Shown in pieces: positions 9,323 through 18,978 of a DNA stretch of 64,000 nt. Within the stretch, counting starts at the first letter, position 1. Every line of letters starts with the position of its first letter. The stretch lies in contig JAEEJO010000032.1 of assembly GCA_016281915.1 (NCBI GenBank), positions 1 to 64,000 on the forward strand, written 5' to 3'. Under the pieces are notes generated by a model, which was not told the origin of the DNA, searched no databases, and worked only from the letters and a program-made list of their open reading frames with translations. Position numbers and translations under genes: made by a program. The stretch is from Clostridiales bacterium (GTDB lineage Bacteria > Bacillota > Clostridia > Oscillospirales > UBA644).

Positions 9323-10265
9323 CTTCGCCGTTCACCGTCTTTTTCATGATTTCCCATGTTTTGTCAACTGTTTTTTCCGCATCGGGCGAGGGCTGCGCTT
9401 CATACTGCTTTGCCCTGCCTTTTTTTGCAGTCGCGGGCTTTTTGGCAAGAGCCTGCGCGGGGTCGGTTATACCTTCAGCCTTCCATGAGCGGAGTATTTT
9501 ATCTATATACTGATATTTGTATGAGCCTATGCTTTTTATCATGCTTTCGTATGCGGCGAGGATCATATCGTCCGAATAACCAAGCTCCGTCCTCCATGAA
9601 ACGAAAACCTTTTTTTCCTCTTCGCCGAGCGCCCGGTCCGATAGTCCGAGCAGTTTTGCGGTCTTTCTCGCCGCTTCGCTCTTTTCCTTTTCAGCCGCAA
9701 GATACGCCTCAGCCTTTTCGAAAGTAACTATTCCTTCATCTGCCCAGCTCACAGCGGTTTTTTCTATCTGACGCATCGATTTTTTGCCGTTGTCGGCGCA
9801 ATACTGCAAAAGCACGGCGGCAACTTCGGGGGGAAGTCCGATCCAGTCAACGAGAGAGAGCACGGTATAGGCGTCTGTGGTGCTGAGCGGACGCGCAAGA
9901 AGCTCTTCGGTTTTATCGTAAAGAAATCTTACCGCGCTGTCCGTGTTTATGCGCGAAGCAACTTCTTCCGCTGAATATGGCTGGATATCGGAGGTTTTAA
10001 GCTGCGGGCGCAAAAGCGTGTATTTCTGATGCGATCTGAAAAGAACGCCGCGTTCCACCCAGTAGTCGAATGCCGCGGAAAGATCGTCCTTCCCGATCCC
10101 GGTCGCTTCGCAGATATCGTTTTCAAGAAACGATTTCGACGGGTTTCTGAGCAGAAACAGAATAAGTCTCAATGCGTCTGCAGGCGCCTTGAGATAACTG
10201 TCCGCTATTTCGTTTGGGACCGAAAACGATGGTCTGTTTTCGAATACTATGGTCTTGTCTGCCAT
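9309..10265 (-). CDS. DnaD-domain replication initiation protein
   Basis: Primosome component that remodels origin DNA and recruits helicase and loader. The N-terminal half forms a winged-helix region (SFLENDICEATGIGKDDLSAAFDYW). The C-terminal half carries a DnaD/DnaB2 domain ending in YKYQYIDKILRSWKAEGI, which fits the conserved YxxxIxxxW motif. A Lys/Ala-rich tail follows. I chose the ATG at 10265; a GTG at 10274 in the same frame is possible and would add three residues. First gene of the unit, with a good promoter (10311-10339). Confidence 0.86.
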   Translation of the reverse strand: MADKTIVFENRPSFSVPNEIADSYLKAPADALRLILFLLRNPSKSFLENDICEATGIGKDDLSAAFDYWVERGVLFRSHQKYTLLRPQLKTSDIQPYSAEEVASRINTDSAVRFLYDKTEELLARPLSTTDAYTVLSLVDWIGLPPEVAAVLLQYCADNGKKSMRQIEKTAVSWADEGIVTFEKAEAYLAAEKEKSEAARKTAKLLGLSDRALGEEEKKVFVSWRTELGYSDDMILAAYESMIKSIGSYKYQYIDKILRSWKAEGITDPAQALAKKPATAKKGRAKQYEAQPSPDAEKTVDKTWEIMKKTVNGEDEQK

Positions 10266-10310
10266 TGCTTTCACGGCTTTCTCTGAATTTGAAAATACTT
10301 ATACCTTATA

Positions 10311-10339
10311 ATTATAACAGAATACCGCCGTCAAGTCAA
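10311..10339 (-). promoter_or_regulatory. Promoter of the dnaD-glnN unit
   Basis: Minus-strand TTGACT (10339-10334), 17-base spacer, TATAAT (10316-10311). Back to back with the plus-strand promoter at 10390-10418. Confidence 0.75.
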
Positions 10340-10389
10340 TAGTCGAAGCAAAAAAAATGAATCTGCCTAATTAAATTCGGAATGCGGTC

Positions 10390-10418
10390 TTGACTTAACC
10401 GTTTTTCCGTGTTATCAT
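10390..10418 (+). promoter_or_regulatory. Promoter of the membrane protein gene at 10492
   Basis: TTGACT, 17-base spacer, TATCAT. Transcription would begin near 10425. Confidence 0.6.
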
Positions 10419-10491
10419 AATAGAAAATATACGTCGGGAGTGGATTGATACGGAATACCCTGTTTTTCTTAAAAGGAAAAGATACGGAACG

Positions 10492-10920
10492 GTGATTTTC
10501 AATGCCGTAATGCTTGCGGTTTCCGCCGGGGCAATGATATACAATATCGTAAAATCTGGCGACTTTGCCGTGTTTGCGGTCACTACCGCAGTTTTTGCGC
10601 TTACTCTTGCCTTCAACATCTTTCTTACGGTCGAAAAGACGTATGCGATATATGAAGACAGAATAGTGTCTCTTTCAAAATTTCTGCCCAAAACGGAAAT
10701 AAAAGCATCTGATATCGCCGGAGTGGACTATGCAGGCGAAACCCATGACACACTCAGGATCAACTACAACACCGATGAATTCGATCTTGAAAAATTATCC
10801 GGCGGCAGCGCCGCTTTCGCCGAGCTTGGCGAGGGAATGTGGACCGCATATATATCGAAACGCGACGTTGACAGACCGCTTTCGGAGGTAAAATACCTGA
10901 TCGAAAGTATGAAAAGGTAA
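10492..10920 (+). CDS. Small membrane protein of unknown function
   Basis: I do not recognise the family. The product (142 residues from the GTG at 10492) has two hydrophobic helices near residues 2-18 and 25-46, then a soluble C-terminal domain of mixed alpha/beta character (VDYAGETHDTLRINYN, RPLSEVKYLIESMKR) that could be a PH-like fold, as in other two-helix bacterial proteins. The frame stays open upstream and encodes a convincing lead (REWIDTEYPVFLKRKRYGT) without an ATG, GTG or TTG. Translation may thus begin further upstream at a non-standard codon such as ATT at 10444, just after GGGAG. A weak terminator follows at 10983-11019. Confidence 0.65.
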   Translation: MIFNAVMLAVSAGAMIYNIVKSGDFAVFAVTTAVFALTLAFNIFLTVEKTYAIYEDRIVSLSKFLPKTEIKASDIAGVDYAGETHDTLRINYNTDEFDLEKLSGGSAAFAELGEGMWTAYISKRDVDRPLSEVKYLIESMKR

Positions 10921-10982
10921 ATTTTTTTTGAAATTTCCGTTTTAACGGAACATTTTCCGTCTTTATCTGTCAAAATGCGTAT

Positions 10983-11019
10983 ACGGCGTGACTGATATAC
11001 ACCTCGACCGCCGTTTTTT
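10983..11019 (+). terminator. Possible terminator after the 10492 gene
   Basis: Stem ACGGCG/CGCCGT (10983-10988 with 11009-11014) with a long loop, followed by TTTTTT. The loop length makes it only moderately convincing. Confidence 0.4.
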
Positions 11020-11053
11020 CGGCGTGAATGCCACGGAAAATCGTCCGCACATC

Positions 11054-11082
11054 TTGACAAAACCGAAAAATAATGTTATATT
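11054..11082 (+). promoter_or_regulatory. Promoter of the Ig-like lipoprotein gene
   Basis: Consensus TTGACA, 17-base spacer, TATATT. The leader of about 80 bases ends with GAAAGGTGG before the ATG at 11169. Confidence 0.8.
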
Positions 11083-11168
11083 ATGATATATGCGCTGAAA
11101 ATGCGCTTCAGATACGGAAATCCAATTACACAGCTGAAAAATAATTACAACTCGAAAGGTGGTTTATT

Positions 11169-14100
11169 ATGAAACACAGATTTCATAAAATTACTGCATT
11201 ACTTCTCGTTGCCGCAATGCTCGTTGCATTCCTTGCAGCGTGCGGTGAAGAGAAGGTCGACCTTCAGGGAGTATATAAATTCTCCGAGAGCGCTGTAACG
11301 CTCAATGCGGGCGAGAATTATGCCCTGCTTATCTATGACGACACCTACAGCGACAGATCCTATACCGCGACATGGTCGTCAGATAACCCCGCCGTTGTTT
11401 CTGTTGAACAGAGCGGCTTTATTACCGCACTTTCCGCAGGCTCGGCAAACGTTACGGCAGATCTTCACTTTGAAAAAGAAAACCAGGACGTAAAACTTAC
11501 CTGCGCCATCACCGTTCTTGAAACAGATATCGCCGTAACAGGCATTTCGATCAATGCAATGGAACAGACCCTTGACGTAGGCGGCGTTACTGTCCTTACA
11601 GCCACGATCCTTCCTGCCGACGCTACAAACAAAACAGTTAACTGGATCTCTTCCAATCCGGCTGTTGCAATCGTTTCTTCCGGCGTTGTTACCGCTGTAG
11701 GCGAAGGCACCGCGATCGTTTCGGCAGTTACCGAAGACGGATCGAAGACCGCAGACTGCATCATCACGGTAAACACTCCCGTTGATACGTTTGAAAGCCT
11801 TACGTTCAATAAATCGTCCCTCTCTGTAGCGGTAGGCAAAACATCTTCAATCGTTGCCACCGTTAAACCCGAAGGCGTTGCCGCAAACATTATCTGGACA
11901 AGCGCGGACGAAACGATAGCTACCGTTGTTAACGGAACCGTAACCGGTCTTAAAGCCGGCACCACGACCGTTACCGCAACTCTTAACGACAAAGTTACAA
12001 ACAAAGTTGCAACGTGCAAAGTAACCGTTACCTCGTCCTCCTCTTCTTCCTCTTCAAGCTCCGGAAATTCCTCTTCGGGAAATTCCTCTTCAGGCAGCTC
12101 CTCCTCCACAACACCCGCTCCGACCACTGTAAAGGCTACTAGCGTTAAGTTCGACGCTCAGTCAATGACCGTATACGTCGGCCAGAAGGGTCCCTGGAAG
12201 TTCAATCCCACCGTAACCCCCGCTAACACGACCGAAAAAGGAACATGGACATCAAACAACCCGTCCGTTGCGGCTGTCGACTCGAACGGTAACATCACCA
12301 TCGGCGACATCGGTTCCGATTATTTCGCAATGGCTACGATCACATACACCGTAGGCTCCAAGTCTGCAAGCGGCGTAGTAGTTGTAATGTCCGCAAGCTC
12401 CAACCCCAACCCCGAAAACAACGATACGCAGACTCCTTCCACCGAAACACCGGAGAATCCTCAGACAGGCACCGAAACTCCGAGCGAAACACCCGAACAG
12501 CAGCAGCCTGCACAGACGACCGGCAAAGTTATAACTTCTCTCATTCTTGCCGAAGACGATGCTACCATCAACGTAGGTCAGGCATATGCCATCGAGTTTG
12601 ACGCTTATCCGAAGGATGCCGCTAAAGAAGAAACATATACATGGACAAGCTCCAATGAATCAGTAGCAACGGTAACTCCTTCCGGCGTTGTAACCGGTCT
12701 TGCCGTAGGCGAAACCACCATTACCGTAAAAGGAACGAAATCCGGCATAAGCCAGAGCTGCAAAGTTACCGTAAAACTTAAAGAGATCGAATCTATAACA
12801 CTTTCTCACGCAACTGCAACGCTTCCGCTCGGACAGACCACTACCCTTACCGCAACGGTTTCTCCGTCCGATGCATCCGATCCTATCGTATGGACTTCTC
12901 AGTATCCCGAAATCGTTTCAGTAACCCCGCTGTCAGATAACAGAACCGCTCTTATCGCTTCACTCGCAAGCGGCACGGTAGTTATCACCGCTTCTTCTGC
13001 AAGCGGCAAAGTCGTTGCACAGTGCACCGTTGCATCGGGTATCACGGGTTACGATCCCGGCACCGTTACTCCCGGCGGAACGATGACAGGCTCAAAGATC
13101 AAAGTCAGCGTCGTTGTAACCGCAAGCGGTGACCTTGTTCAGGGCAATTCCTACTCTGCATACCTCACGTTCTCTCCCGCGCTCTCAGCAGCACAGCAGC
13201 AGACGCTCATGTATGCTATAAGCACAAACAACAATAACGTCTCCGTAACAAGAGCATCCGCAAACGACTTCACGAAAAACAGCTTCACCATCACTCCGAC
13301 CGTACCCACAGGCTCGGCAACACTTACAGGTTTCGTAAACTCTTCCGACCCGTCTCTTCAGTTTGAATACGAACCGAAGACACTTTCGATACTTTCTCCG
13401 TCGATGGATGTAAAGACACCTATCAAATCGCTCACCATGAGCCCGACGTCTCTGTCTCTCTATATGGGCGGCAGCCAGATAATAGCCGTAGCTCCTCAAC
13501 CTGCGGCAAACGACGATAACATCACATGGTTCTCTTCCGATGAATCAGTAGTTAAAGTTACCGGCAACGGCAACACCGCAACTGTTCTCGCGGTAGGCTC
13601 AGGCAGAGCAATAGTAACCGCTAAAACACAGGGTAACCTTGTAACCAACAAAATAACGGCAACGTGCACCGTAATAGTCAACTCGACCGGCTCTGTTGAC
13701 ACAACAAGACAGGTCATCGGCGTAATGCAGGGCTCAACATACACACCCACAAACGCTGATATCGGCGCTTCCGGCACGTTTGTTACCGGTCTTGCTCCCA
13801 CATGGACACCCGGCAACGTTCTTTCCGCAAATTCAGGCTCTGTAGATAACTCTTACGTAATGAGCATAGACGCAAACGGACTTATCACCGTAGGCGACAA
13901 CGTAGCGATAGGCACAACGCTCAACACGTCAGTTAGATACGCAATCGCAGGCGCAAACTCGATCGTTCAGAAAGACTTCACCATAATGGTAGTAAACTCC
14001 AAGCAGACAAGCACGTCAACGACCGCAACGGTCAGACTCAACGCTACCATAGGTGAAACAGGAAACCTTCGTGAAGCATACGGCGGAGCTACCTATACCT

Positions 14101-14789
14101 CCAACAATCCCGGTGTTGTATACATCAACTCCGACGGACAGTGGCAGGCAGACAAAGCAGGCAACGCAGAGATCCGCATCAAAGATGACAAGGGCACCGA
14201 TATCCTTCTTGTAATCTTTACCGTTGGCAACCCCGTAAAGACCGTTACAATGAATGTCGAAGAGTCGAAGGTAATATCCGAGATACTCGGAACGACCTCG
14301 CAAGTAACAGGCGCAACAAGCAACTACACGTCCAGAGTAAGCGTATCCAACCTCAATAACCAGTTCATCATCACAGCTCTCTCAACAGGAACCGCAAGAA
14401 TAACCGTAAATCTTCAGGACGGTTCATCTTACTACATCGACGTTACCGTTCAGAGCGGATCGTCATCTACCGGCAGCGGCTCTTCATCGAGCACGTCTGC
14501 AAGCCTGAGAGCAAGCACCACGAACGTCAAGGGCGGAAACGGACTTACGGTAACGCTTAACAATGCGCTTGCAACAAGCACTTATAACTGGTCCATAACA
14601 TCCGAAACCGGAGAAACGATCGCAACGTTTGACAATGGCTCCACCGCATACGAGACGATGACCTTCAGCAATACGTCTACGTCCGTAACAGTTCAGACTG
14701 CAGCGGTCACCGCAAATACAAAGATCACCGTTCACGTATCACGTCTCGGTATCGAAGTTGCGTCAATAACGATCACCGTAAGCAAATAA
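11169..14789 (+). CDS. Large Ig-like (BIG2) repeat surface lipoprotein
   Basis: Predicted exported, lipid-anchored protein of 1206 residues. The N-terminus has a basic start, a hydrophobic core and a lipobox LAAC with Cys at 25. At least six bacterial Ig-like (BIG2) repeats are visible, recognisable by blocks such as TWTSSNESVATVTPSGVVTGL, near residues 40-115, 122-200, 205-290, 325-405, 455-535 and 540-625, with another at about 760-845 and more divergent ones after it. Two flexible linkers interrupt them: a Ser-rich run near 292-315 and a Pro/Thr/Glu-rich run near 412-450. A second short Ser linker near 1100 precedes a C-terminal beta domain. No enzyme motif is present, so adhesion or wall scaffolding is the likely role. 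It is monocistronic, with its own promoter and terminator. Confidence 0.88.
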   Translation: MKHRFHKITALLLVAAMLVAFLAACGEEKVDLQGVYKFSESAVTLNAGENYALLIYDDTYSDRSYTATWSSDNPAVVSVEQSGFITALSAGSANVTADLHFEKENQDVKLTCAITVLETDIAVTGISINAMEQTLDVGGVTVLTATILPADATNKTVNWISSNPAVAIVSSGVVTAVGEGTAIVSAVTEDGSKTADCIITVNTPVDTFESLTFNKSSLSVAVGKTSSIVATVKPEGVAANIIWTSADETIATVVNGTVTGLKAGTTTVTATLNDKVTNKVATCKVTVTSSSSSSSSSSGNSSSGNSSSGSSSSTTPAPTTVKATSVKFDAQSMTVYVGQKGPWKFNPTVTPANTTEKGTWTSNNPSVAAVDSNGNITIGDIGSDYFAMATITYTVGSKSASGVVVVMSASSNPNPENNDTQTPSTETPENPQTGTETPSETPEQQQPAQTTGKVITSLILAEDDATINVGQAYAIEFDAYPKDAAKEETYTWTSSNESVATVTPSGVVTGLAVGETTITVKGTKSGISQSCKVTVKLKEIESITLSHATATLPLGQTTTLTATVSPSDASDPIVWTSQYPEIVSVTPLSDNRTALIASLASGTVVITASSASGKVVAQCTVASGITGYDPGTVTPGGTMTGSKIKVSVVVTASGDLVQGNSYSAYLTFSPALSAAQQQTLMYAISTNNNNVSVTRASANDFTKNSFTITPTVPTGSATLTGFVNSSDPSLQFEYEPKTLSILSPSMDVKTPIKSLTMSPTSLSLYMGGSQIIAVAPQPAANDDNITWFSSDESVVKVTGNGNTATVLAVGSGRAIVTAKTQGNLVTNKITATCTVIVNSTGSVDTTRQVIGVMQGSTYTPTNADIGASGTFVTGLAPTWTPGNVLSANSGSVDNSYVMSIDANGLITVGDNVAIGTTLNTSVRYAIAGANSIVQKDFTIMVVNSKQTSTSTTATVRLNATIGETGNLREAYGGATYTSNNPGVVYINSDGQWQADKAGNAEIRIKDDKGTDILLVIFTVGNPVKTVTMNVEESKVISEILGTTSQVTGATSNYTSRVSVSNLNNQFIITALSTGTARITVNLQDGSSYYIDVTVQSGSSSTGSGSSSSTSASLRASTTNVKGGNGLTVTLNNALATSTYNWSITSETGETIATFDNGSTAYETMTFSNTSTSVTVQTAAVTANTKITVHVSRLGIEVASITITVSK

Positions 14790-14826
14790 GATAAACGGTT
14801 TTCGGAACATTGAACTGAATAAATTG

Positions 14827-14864
14827 AAAGCAGGAAGCTAAAATCGCTTCCTGCTTTTGTTTTT
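14827..14864 (+). terminator. Terminator between converging genes
   Basis: A 12-bp stem AAAGCAGGAAGC/GCTTCCTGCTTT (14827-14838 with 14846-14857) followed by TGTTTTTA. It ends the Ig-like lipoprotein gene. The A-rich left flank may let it also serve the minus-strand U32 gene. Confidence 0.9.
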
Positions 14865-14874
14865 ATTGTCGCTT

Positions 14875-16104
14875 TCAGTCTATTCTTTTTCTTCTTATAA
14901 ACGAATACTGCGGAACGTAATCTTCATATTCTATATATACAGGCATTTCTGCGTGAGGCGCCGAAAGGATAAATTCGCCGTTTTCGTTATACATCCTGCC
15001 TATCGTGAAGGTTTTGAAGGGCCTGCCCGGAGACAGTATCTCGCACGTTTCGCCTACCGAAAACTTGTTTCTCTGCGATACTTTCAGCAACTTTTTTGCA
15101 GGGTCGTATCTTTCAACCACCGCGATCAGCTCGTAGTCGCGTATATACGAAGATTCGTTGTAATTCTGACCGTTTTGAGGCTTACCGAAATAAAAACCCT
15201 CATAATACTCTCTGTGGCTGACCTTGCATACCTCTTCATAATAGGAATCGAGGTTTTCGGAATACTTCATTATATCCGTAAAACAGTCGTCCACTGCTTT
15301 TCTGTACGCCGCAGTCACTGAGGCGACGTAGTATTCGGTTTTTACACGTCCCTCTATCTTGAAGCTGTTTATCCCCGCTCTGATAAGCTCGGGGATATGC
15401 GTTATCATGCATATGTCACGGGAATTCATGATATATGTGCCCGTGTCCGTTTCTTCTATCGGAAAATACTCTCCCGGCCGTTTTTCTTCCGTAAGGGCAT
15501 ATTTCCATCTGCACGGCTGGGCGCATTCGCCCCTGTTTGCGCTTCTTCCCGTCATAAAATCGGAAAGCAGACATCTGCCTGAATAAGACACGCACATCGC
15601 GCCGTGAACGAATGCTTCAAGCTCAAGATCGTCCGGGATGTTTTCCCTTATCCGCGATATCTCGTCAAGAGAAAGCTCTCTGCCAAGGACTATCCGCTTC
15701 GCGCCCATCTCATGCCAGAATCTGCATGACTCAGAGTTTACCGTGGACGCCTGCGTGGATATGTGTATTTCAAGGTTTGGAGCATATTTTTTTGTAAGCA
15801 TCATCAGACCCGGGTCTGTTACGATCACAGCGTCTGCTCCGGCGGCTGCAACACTCTTTATATAGTCCGGAAACATTTCCGCTTCGTCGTCGTGAGGGAC
15901 GGCGTTGCACGCAACGTATACTTTTGCGCCTTTTGAATGCGCAAAATCTATTCCCGCAGCCATTTCACGCGGCGGAAAGTTTGCCGAGGCGGTCCTGAGC
16001 GAAAAATGCTCTCCGCCTATATATACTGCGTCCGCGCCGTAAAGCACTGCGTGAACAAGTTTTGAATAGTCGCCTGCGGGCGCCAGGATCTCTGGTTTTT
16101 TCAT
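14875..16104 (-). CDS. U32 family peptidase / tRNA hydroxylation protein (TrhP-like)
   Basis: Member of family U32 (about 409 residues). Key parts are PEILAPAGDYSKLVHAV at the N-terminus, HISTQASTVN, and the strongly conserved block EAFVHGAMCVSYSGRC...SANRGECAQPCRWKY with the Cys cluster, plus a C-terminal U32 domain. Members include collagenase-like PrtC; TrhP/YrrO-type relatives are needed for 5-hydroxyuridine at tRNA position 34, and this is the more likely role for a cytoplasmic protein without a signal peptide. The start MKKPEIL at 16104 has a GGAG site; the upstream frame extension reads through the hairpin after gpmI and is rejected. Confidence 0.88.
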   Translation of the reverse strand: MKKPEILAPAGDYSKLVHAVLYGADAVYIGGEHFSLRTASANFPPREMAAGIDFAHSKGAKVYVACNAVPHDDEAEMFPDYIKSVAAAGADAVIVTDPGLMMLTKKYAPNLEIHISTQASTVNSESCRFWHEMGAKRIVLGRELSLDEISRIRENIPDDLELEAFVHGAMCVSYSGRCLLSDFMTGRSANRGECAQPCRWKYALTEEKRPGEYFPIEETDTGTYIMNSRDICMITHIPELIRAGINSFKIEGRVKTEYYVASVTAAYRKAVDDCFTDIMKYSENLDSYYEEVCKVSHREYYEGFYFGKPQNGQNYNESSYIRDYELIAVVERYDPAKKLLKVSQRNKFSVGETCEILSPGRPFKTFTIGRMYNENGEFILSAPHAEMPVYIEYEDYVPQYSFIRRKRID

Positions 16105-16116
16105 CTGAAATCTCCG

Positions 16117-16151
16117 TAAAATTCCGCCGCGCCCGAAAACGAACGCGGCGG
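16117..16151 (-). terminator. Hairpin after gpmI
   Basis: Stem CCGCCGCG/CGCGGCGG (16124-16131 with 16144-16151), followed on the minus strand by AATTTTA. The T tract is short, so some read-through into the U32 gene is likely. Confidence 0.6.
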
Positions 16152-16158
16152 CCATGTA

Positions 16159-17727
16159 TTATTTTATTATGCTGTCAAGCCACATAGACGGCTTTTCTAT
16201 TCCCATTATTTTCGCTACGGTCGCCGCAACGTTTGCAAGACCGAATTTTCCTTCTGCGATCTCGTATTTCTCGTTTTTGTCATATACGATAAACGGAACG
16301 GGGTTGAGCGTATGCGCTGTTTTGGGCTTGGGAGGCTGACCTTCCTTCTTTTTCTCATACATCTCGTCGGCGTTTCCGTGATCGGCGGTTACAAGAAGCG
16401 TATATCCCGCCTTATCGACCGCTTCGATTATCCTTGCCAGGCAGAGGTCTACGGTTGCTACCGCGATCTGTGCAGCGGCATAGTTTCCGGTATGTCCTAC
16501 CATATCGCCGTTGGGGAAGTTGCAGCGTATAAAATCGTATTCTCCGCTCAGGATAACTTCTATGAGTCTGTCTGTTATCTCTGCCGCTTTCATCCACGGT
16601 CTTTGCTCAAAGGGAACGATATCCGAAGGTATCTCTTCAAAAACTTCAAGCTCGCTGTCAAACTTCTCGCTTCTGTTTCCGTTCCAGAAATAAGTTACGT
16701 GACCGTATTTCTGCGTTTCGGATATAGCAAACTGCTTTTTGCCGTTCTTTACAAGCAGCTCTGAAAGCGTATTTTTGATGCTTGGCGGAGAAACGAGGTA
16801 GTTCTTCGGTATTTTGAGGTCTCCGTCATATTCGAGCATTCCCGCATACATTACCTTCGGGGAGCGGACTTTGTTGAACTTATCAAAATCGCTGCCGCTG
16901 TCGAATGTTTTGCTTATTTCTATCGCTCTGTCTCCGCGGAAGTTGAAAAGAATGAAGCTGTCTCCGTCGTTTACCGTTCCTACGGGCTTACCGTTTTCGG
17001 CAATTACGAACGGCGGGATATCCTGGTCTATCGCGCCTGTTTCCGCTCTGAGAGTTTCGAGCGCCTTTGATGCGGATTCAAAATATCTGCCTTCGCCCAG
17101 AACGTGGGTCTGCCAGCCTTTTTCAACCATCGCCCAGTTTGCTTCGTATCTGTCCATCGTTATCTGCATACGTCCGCCGCCCGAAGCGATCCTTGCGTCG
17201 AAAGAGGTGTCAGAAAGCTCTGCGAGCACTTTTTCGAGCTGATCGATATATATGGGAGCAGAGGTTGCCGGAACGTCACGACCGTCAAGAAGAATATGAA
17301 CGCGGACTTTTTTTACTCCGTCGTCTTTAGCTCTGCGGATAAGCGCAAAGAGATGCTTTATGTTGGAATGCACGTTGCCGTCCGAAAGAAGTCCGAGAAA
17401 ATGCATCGTGCCGTTTTTGCAGAAAGAAACGAGATTTTTCCACGTTTCAGACTCGAATATTTTGCCGCTTTCAATACTTTCGTTTACAAGCTTTGCACCC
17501 TGCGAATATATCTGACCGCAGCCGAGTGCGTTGTGGCCAACTTCGCTGTTGCCCATATCGTCATCGGAGGGAAGACCTACTGCCGTTCCGTGAGCCTTTA
17601 TGTCAACGTAGGGGCATGTTGCTTTTAATCCGTCAAGAACGGGGGTATACGCGCTCATAACCGCGTTGCCGTAATCGCTCGCATTCGTGCCTACTCCGTC
17701 CATTACAACAAGAACTGTTTTTTTCAT
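16159..17727 (-). CDS. gpmI: 2,3-bisphosphoglycerate-independent phosphoglycerate mutase
   Basis: Glycolytic enzyme that interconverts 3- and 2-phosphoglycerate using two Mn2+ ions. The 522-residue length fits the family (about 510). Motifs: LVVMDGVGTNASDYGNAV (metal-binding Asp), DDMGNSEVGHNALG (phospho-accepting Ser), LDGRDVPATSAP, RCNFPNGDMVGHTG and LVTADHGNAD (metal ligands). Central carbon metabolism in the cytoplasm. Eighteen bases after icd, in the rhaA-icd-gpmI unit. Confidence 0.95.
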   Translation of the reverse strand: MKKTVLVVMDGVGTNASDYGNAVMSAYTPVLDGLKATCPYVDIKAHGTAVGLPSDDDMGNSEVGHNALGCGQIYSQGAKLVNESIESGKIFESETWKNLVSFCKNGTMHFLGLLSDGNVHSNIKHLFALIRRAKDDGVKKVRVHILLDGRDVPATSAPIYIDQLEKVLAELSDTSFDARIASGGGRMQITMDRYEANWAMVEKGWQTHVLGEGRYFESASKALETLRAETGAIDQDIPPFVIAENGKPVGTVNDGDSFILFNFRGDRAIEISKTFDSGSDFDKFNKVRSPKVMYAGMLEYDGDLKIPKNYLVSPPSIKNTLSELLVKNGKKQFAISETQKYGHVTYFWNGNRSEKFDSELEVFEEIPSDIVPFEQRPWMKAAEITDRLIEVILSGEYDFIRCNFPNGDMVGHTGNYAAAQIAVATVDLCLARIIEAVDKAGYTLLVTADHGNADEMYEKKKEGQPPKPKTAHTLNPVPFIVYDKNEKYEIAEGKFGLANVAATVAKIMGIEKPSMWLDSIIK

Positions 17728-17745
17728 CGTTTTACCTGATTTCCG

Positions 17746-18963
17746 TTACTGATTTAAAAGTTTTTCAAGATTTGCTTTGATTGCGCCGAGAAGTTCGTCA
17801 AGATTGACAACTTTTTTGTTTTCTATCGTTGAAAGCGATGCGAGAGATTTTGTCATAATGCCGCTTTCAACCGTTTTTATACATGCTTTTTCAAGATTGT
17901 CGGCAAATGAGCAGAGCTCTTTTATTCCGTCAAGCTCTCCGCGTTTTCTCAGTCCGCCTGTCCACGCAAAAATCGTGGCTATCGGGTTTGTGGACGTTTT
18001 CTCTCCGCGAAGGTGGGCATAGTAATGCCTTTGAACCGTGCCGTGAGCCGCCTCGTATTCGAAATTGCCGTCGGGGGAAACGAGAACGGATGTCATCATT
18101 GCAAGATCGCCGAATGCGGTGGCAAGCATATCGGACATAACGTCGCCGTCATAATTTTTGCACGCCCAGATAAAGCCGCCCTGTGAACGGATAACGCGCG
18201 CAACTGCATCGTCAATAAGAGTGTAAAAATAGTCTTCAAGACCTGCTTCTTTAAATTTTTCCTTATACTCGCTGTCGTATATCTCCTGGAAAATATCCTT
18301 GAAGCGGTGATCGTACGTCTTCGATATGGTGTCCTTCGCCGCAAACCATATGGGCTGAGCGGTCGCAAGAGCGTAGTTGAAGCATGCGCGCGCGAAAGAA
18401 GCAATGCTTCTGTCCGTATTATGCATGCCCATAACAACGCCGTCGCCCTCAAATTCCTTTACGGTGATACGCTTTTCTTCTCCGTTTTCAGAGGTTATAA
18501 CAAGCTCTGCCTTTGACCCAGCCTCAACCTTCGATTCAACGGCGGAATAAATATCTCCGTAGGCATGACGCGCTATCGTTATCGGCTTTTTCCACGTGGG
18601 AATATACGGCTTTATTCCGTTTATCAGTATCGGTGCGCGGAAAACCGTTCCGTCAAGGATCGCTCTGATAGTTCCGTTCGGACTTTTCCACATCTTTTTC
18701 AGATGATATTCCTCAACACGCTGCGCATTCGGGGTGATCGTTGCGCATTTTACCGCAACGCCGTATTTTTTTGTTGCGTTAGCCGCGTCAACGGTTACCC
18801 GGTCGTCGGTTTTATCCCTGTTTTCAAGACCGAGATCGTAATATTCGGTTTTCAGCTCGATATAGGGCAAAAGGAGCTCATCCTTGATCTTTTGCCATAT
18901 GATCCTTGTCATTTCGTCGCCGTCCATCTCGACGAGCGGCGTTTTCATCTTTATTCTGCTCAT
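17746..18963 (-). CDS. icd: NADP-dependent isocitrate dehydrogenase
   Basis: Converts isocitrate to 2-oxoglutarate, CO2 and NADPH. The 405-residue sequence is of the homodimeric type shared with eukaryotes ([51 protein letters not shown]), not the E. coli type. The 2'-phosphate contact region reads [14 protein letters not shown]. The ATG at 18963 is preferred over an in-frame TTG two codons upstream because GGTAAAG lies at suitable distance. In an anaerobe it mainly provides 2-oxoglutarate for glutamate synthesis, which links it to gdhA and glnN in this window. Confidence 0.95.
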   Translation of the reverse strand: MSRIKMKTPLVEMDGDEMTRIIWQKIKDELLLPYIELKTEYYDLGLENRDKTDDRVTVDAANATKKYGVAVKCATITPNAQRVEEYHLKKMWKSPNGTIRAILDGTVFRAPILINGIKPYIPTWKKPITIARHAYGDIYSAVESKVEAGSKAELVITSENGEEKRITVKEFEGDGVVMGMHNTDRSIASFARACFNYALATAQPIWFAAKDTISKTYDHRFKDIFQEIYDSEYKEKFKEAGLEDYFYTLIDDAVARVIRSQGGFIWACKNYDGDVMSDMLATAFGDLAMMTSVLVSPDGNFEYEAAHGTVQRHYYAHLRGEKTSTNPIATIFAWTGGLRKRGELDGIKELCSFADNLEKACIKTVESGIMTKSLASLSTIENKKVVNLDELLGAIKANLEKLLNQ

Positions 18964-18978
18964 GGTCAACTTTACCGT

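Noticed and set aside
11465..12127. Minus-strand frame of 220 codons within the Ig-like lipoprotein gene
   Set aside because: Its Glu-rich run is only the reverse of the Ser codon run in the linker; it is a shadow.
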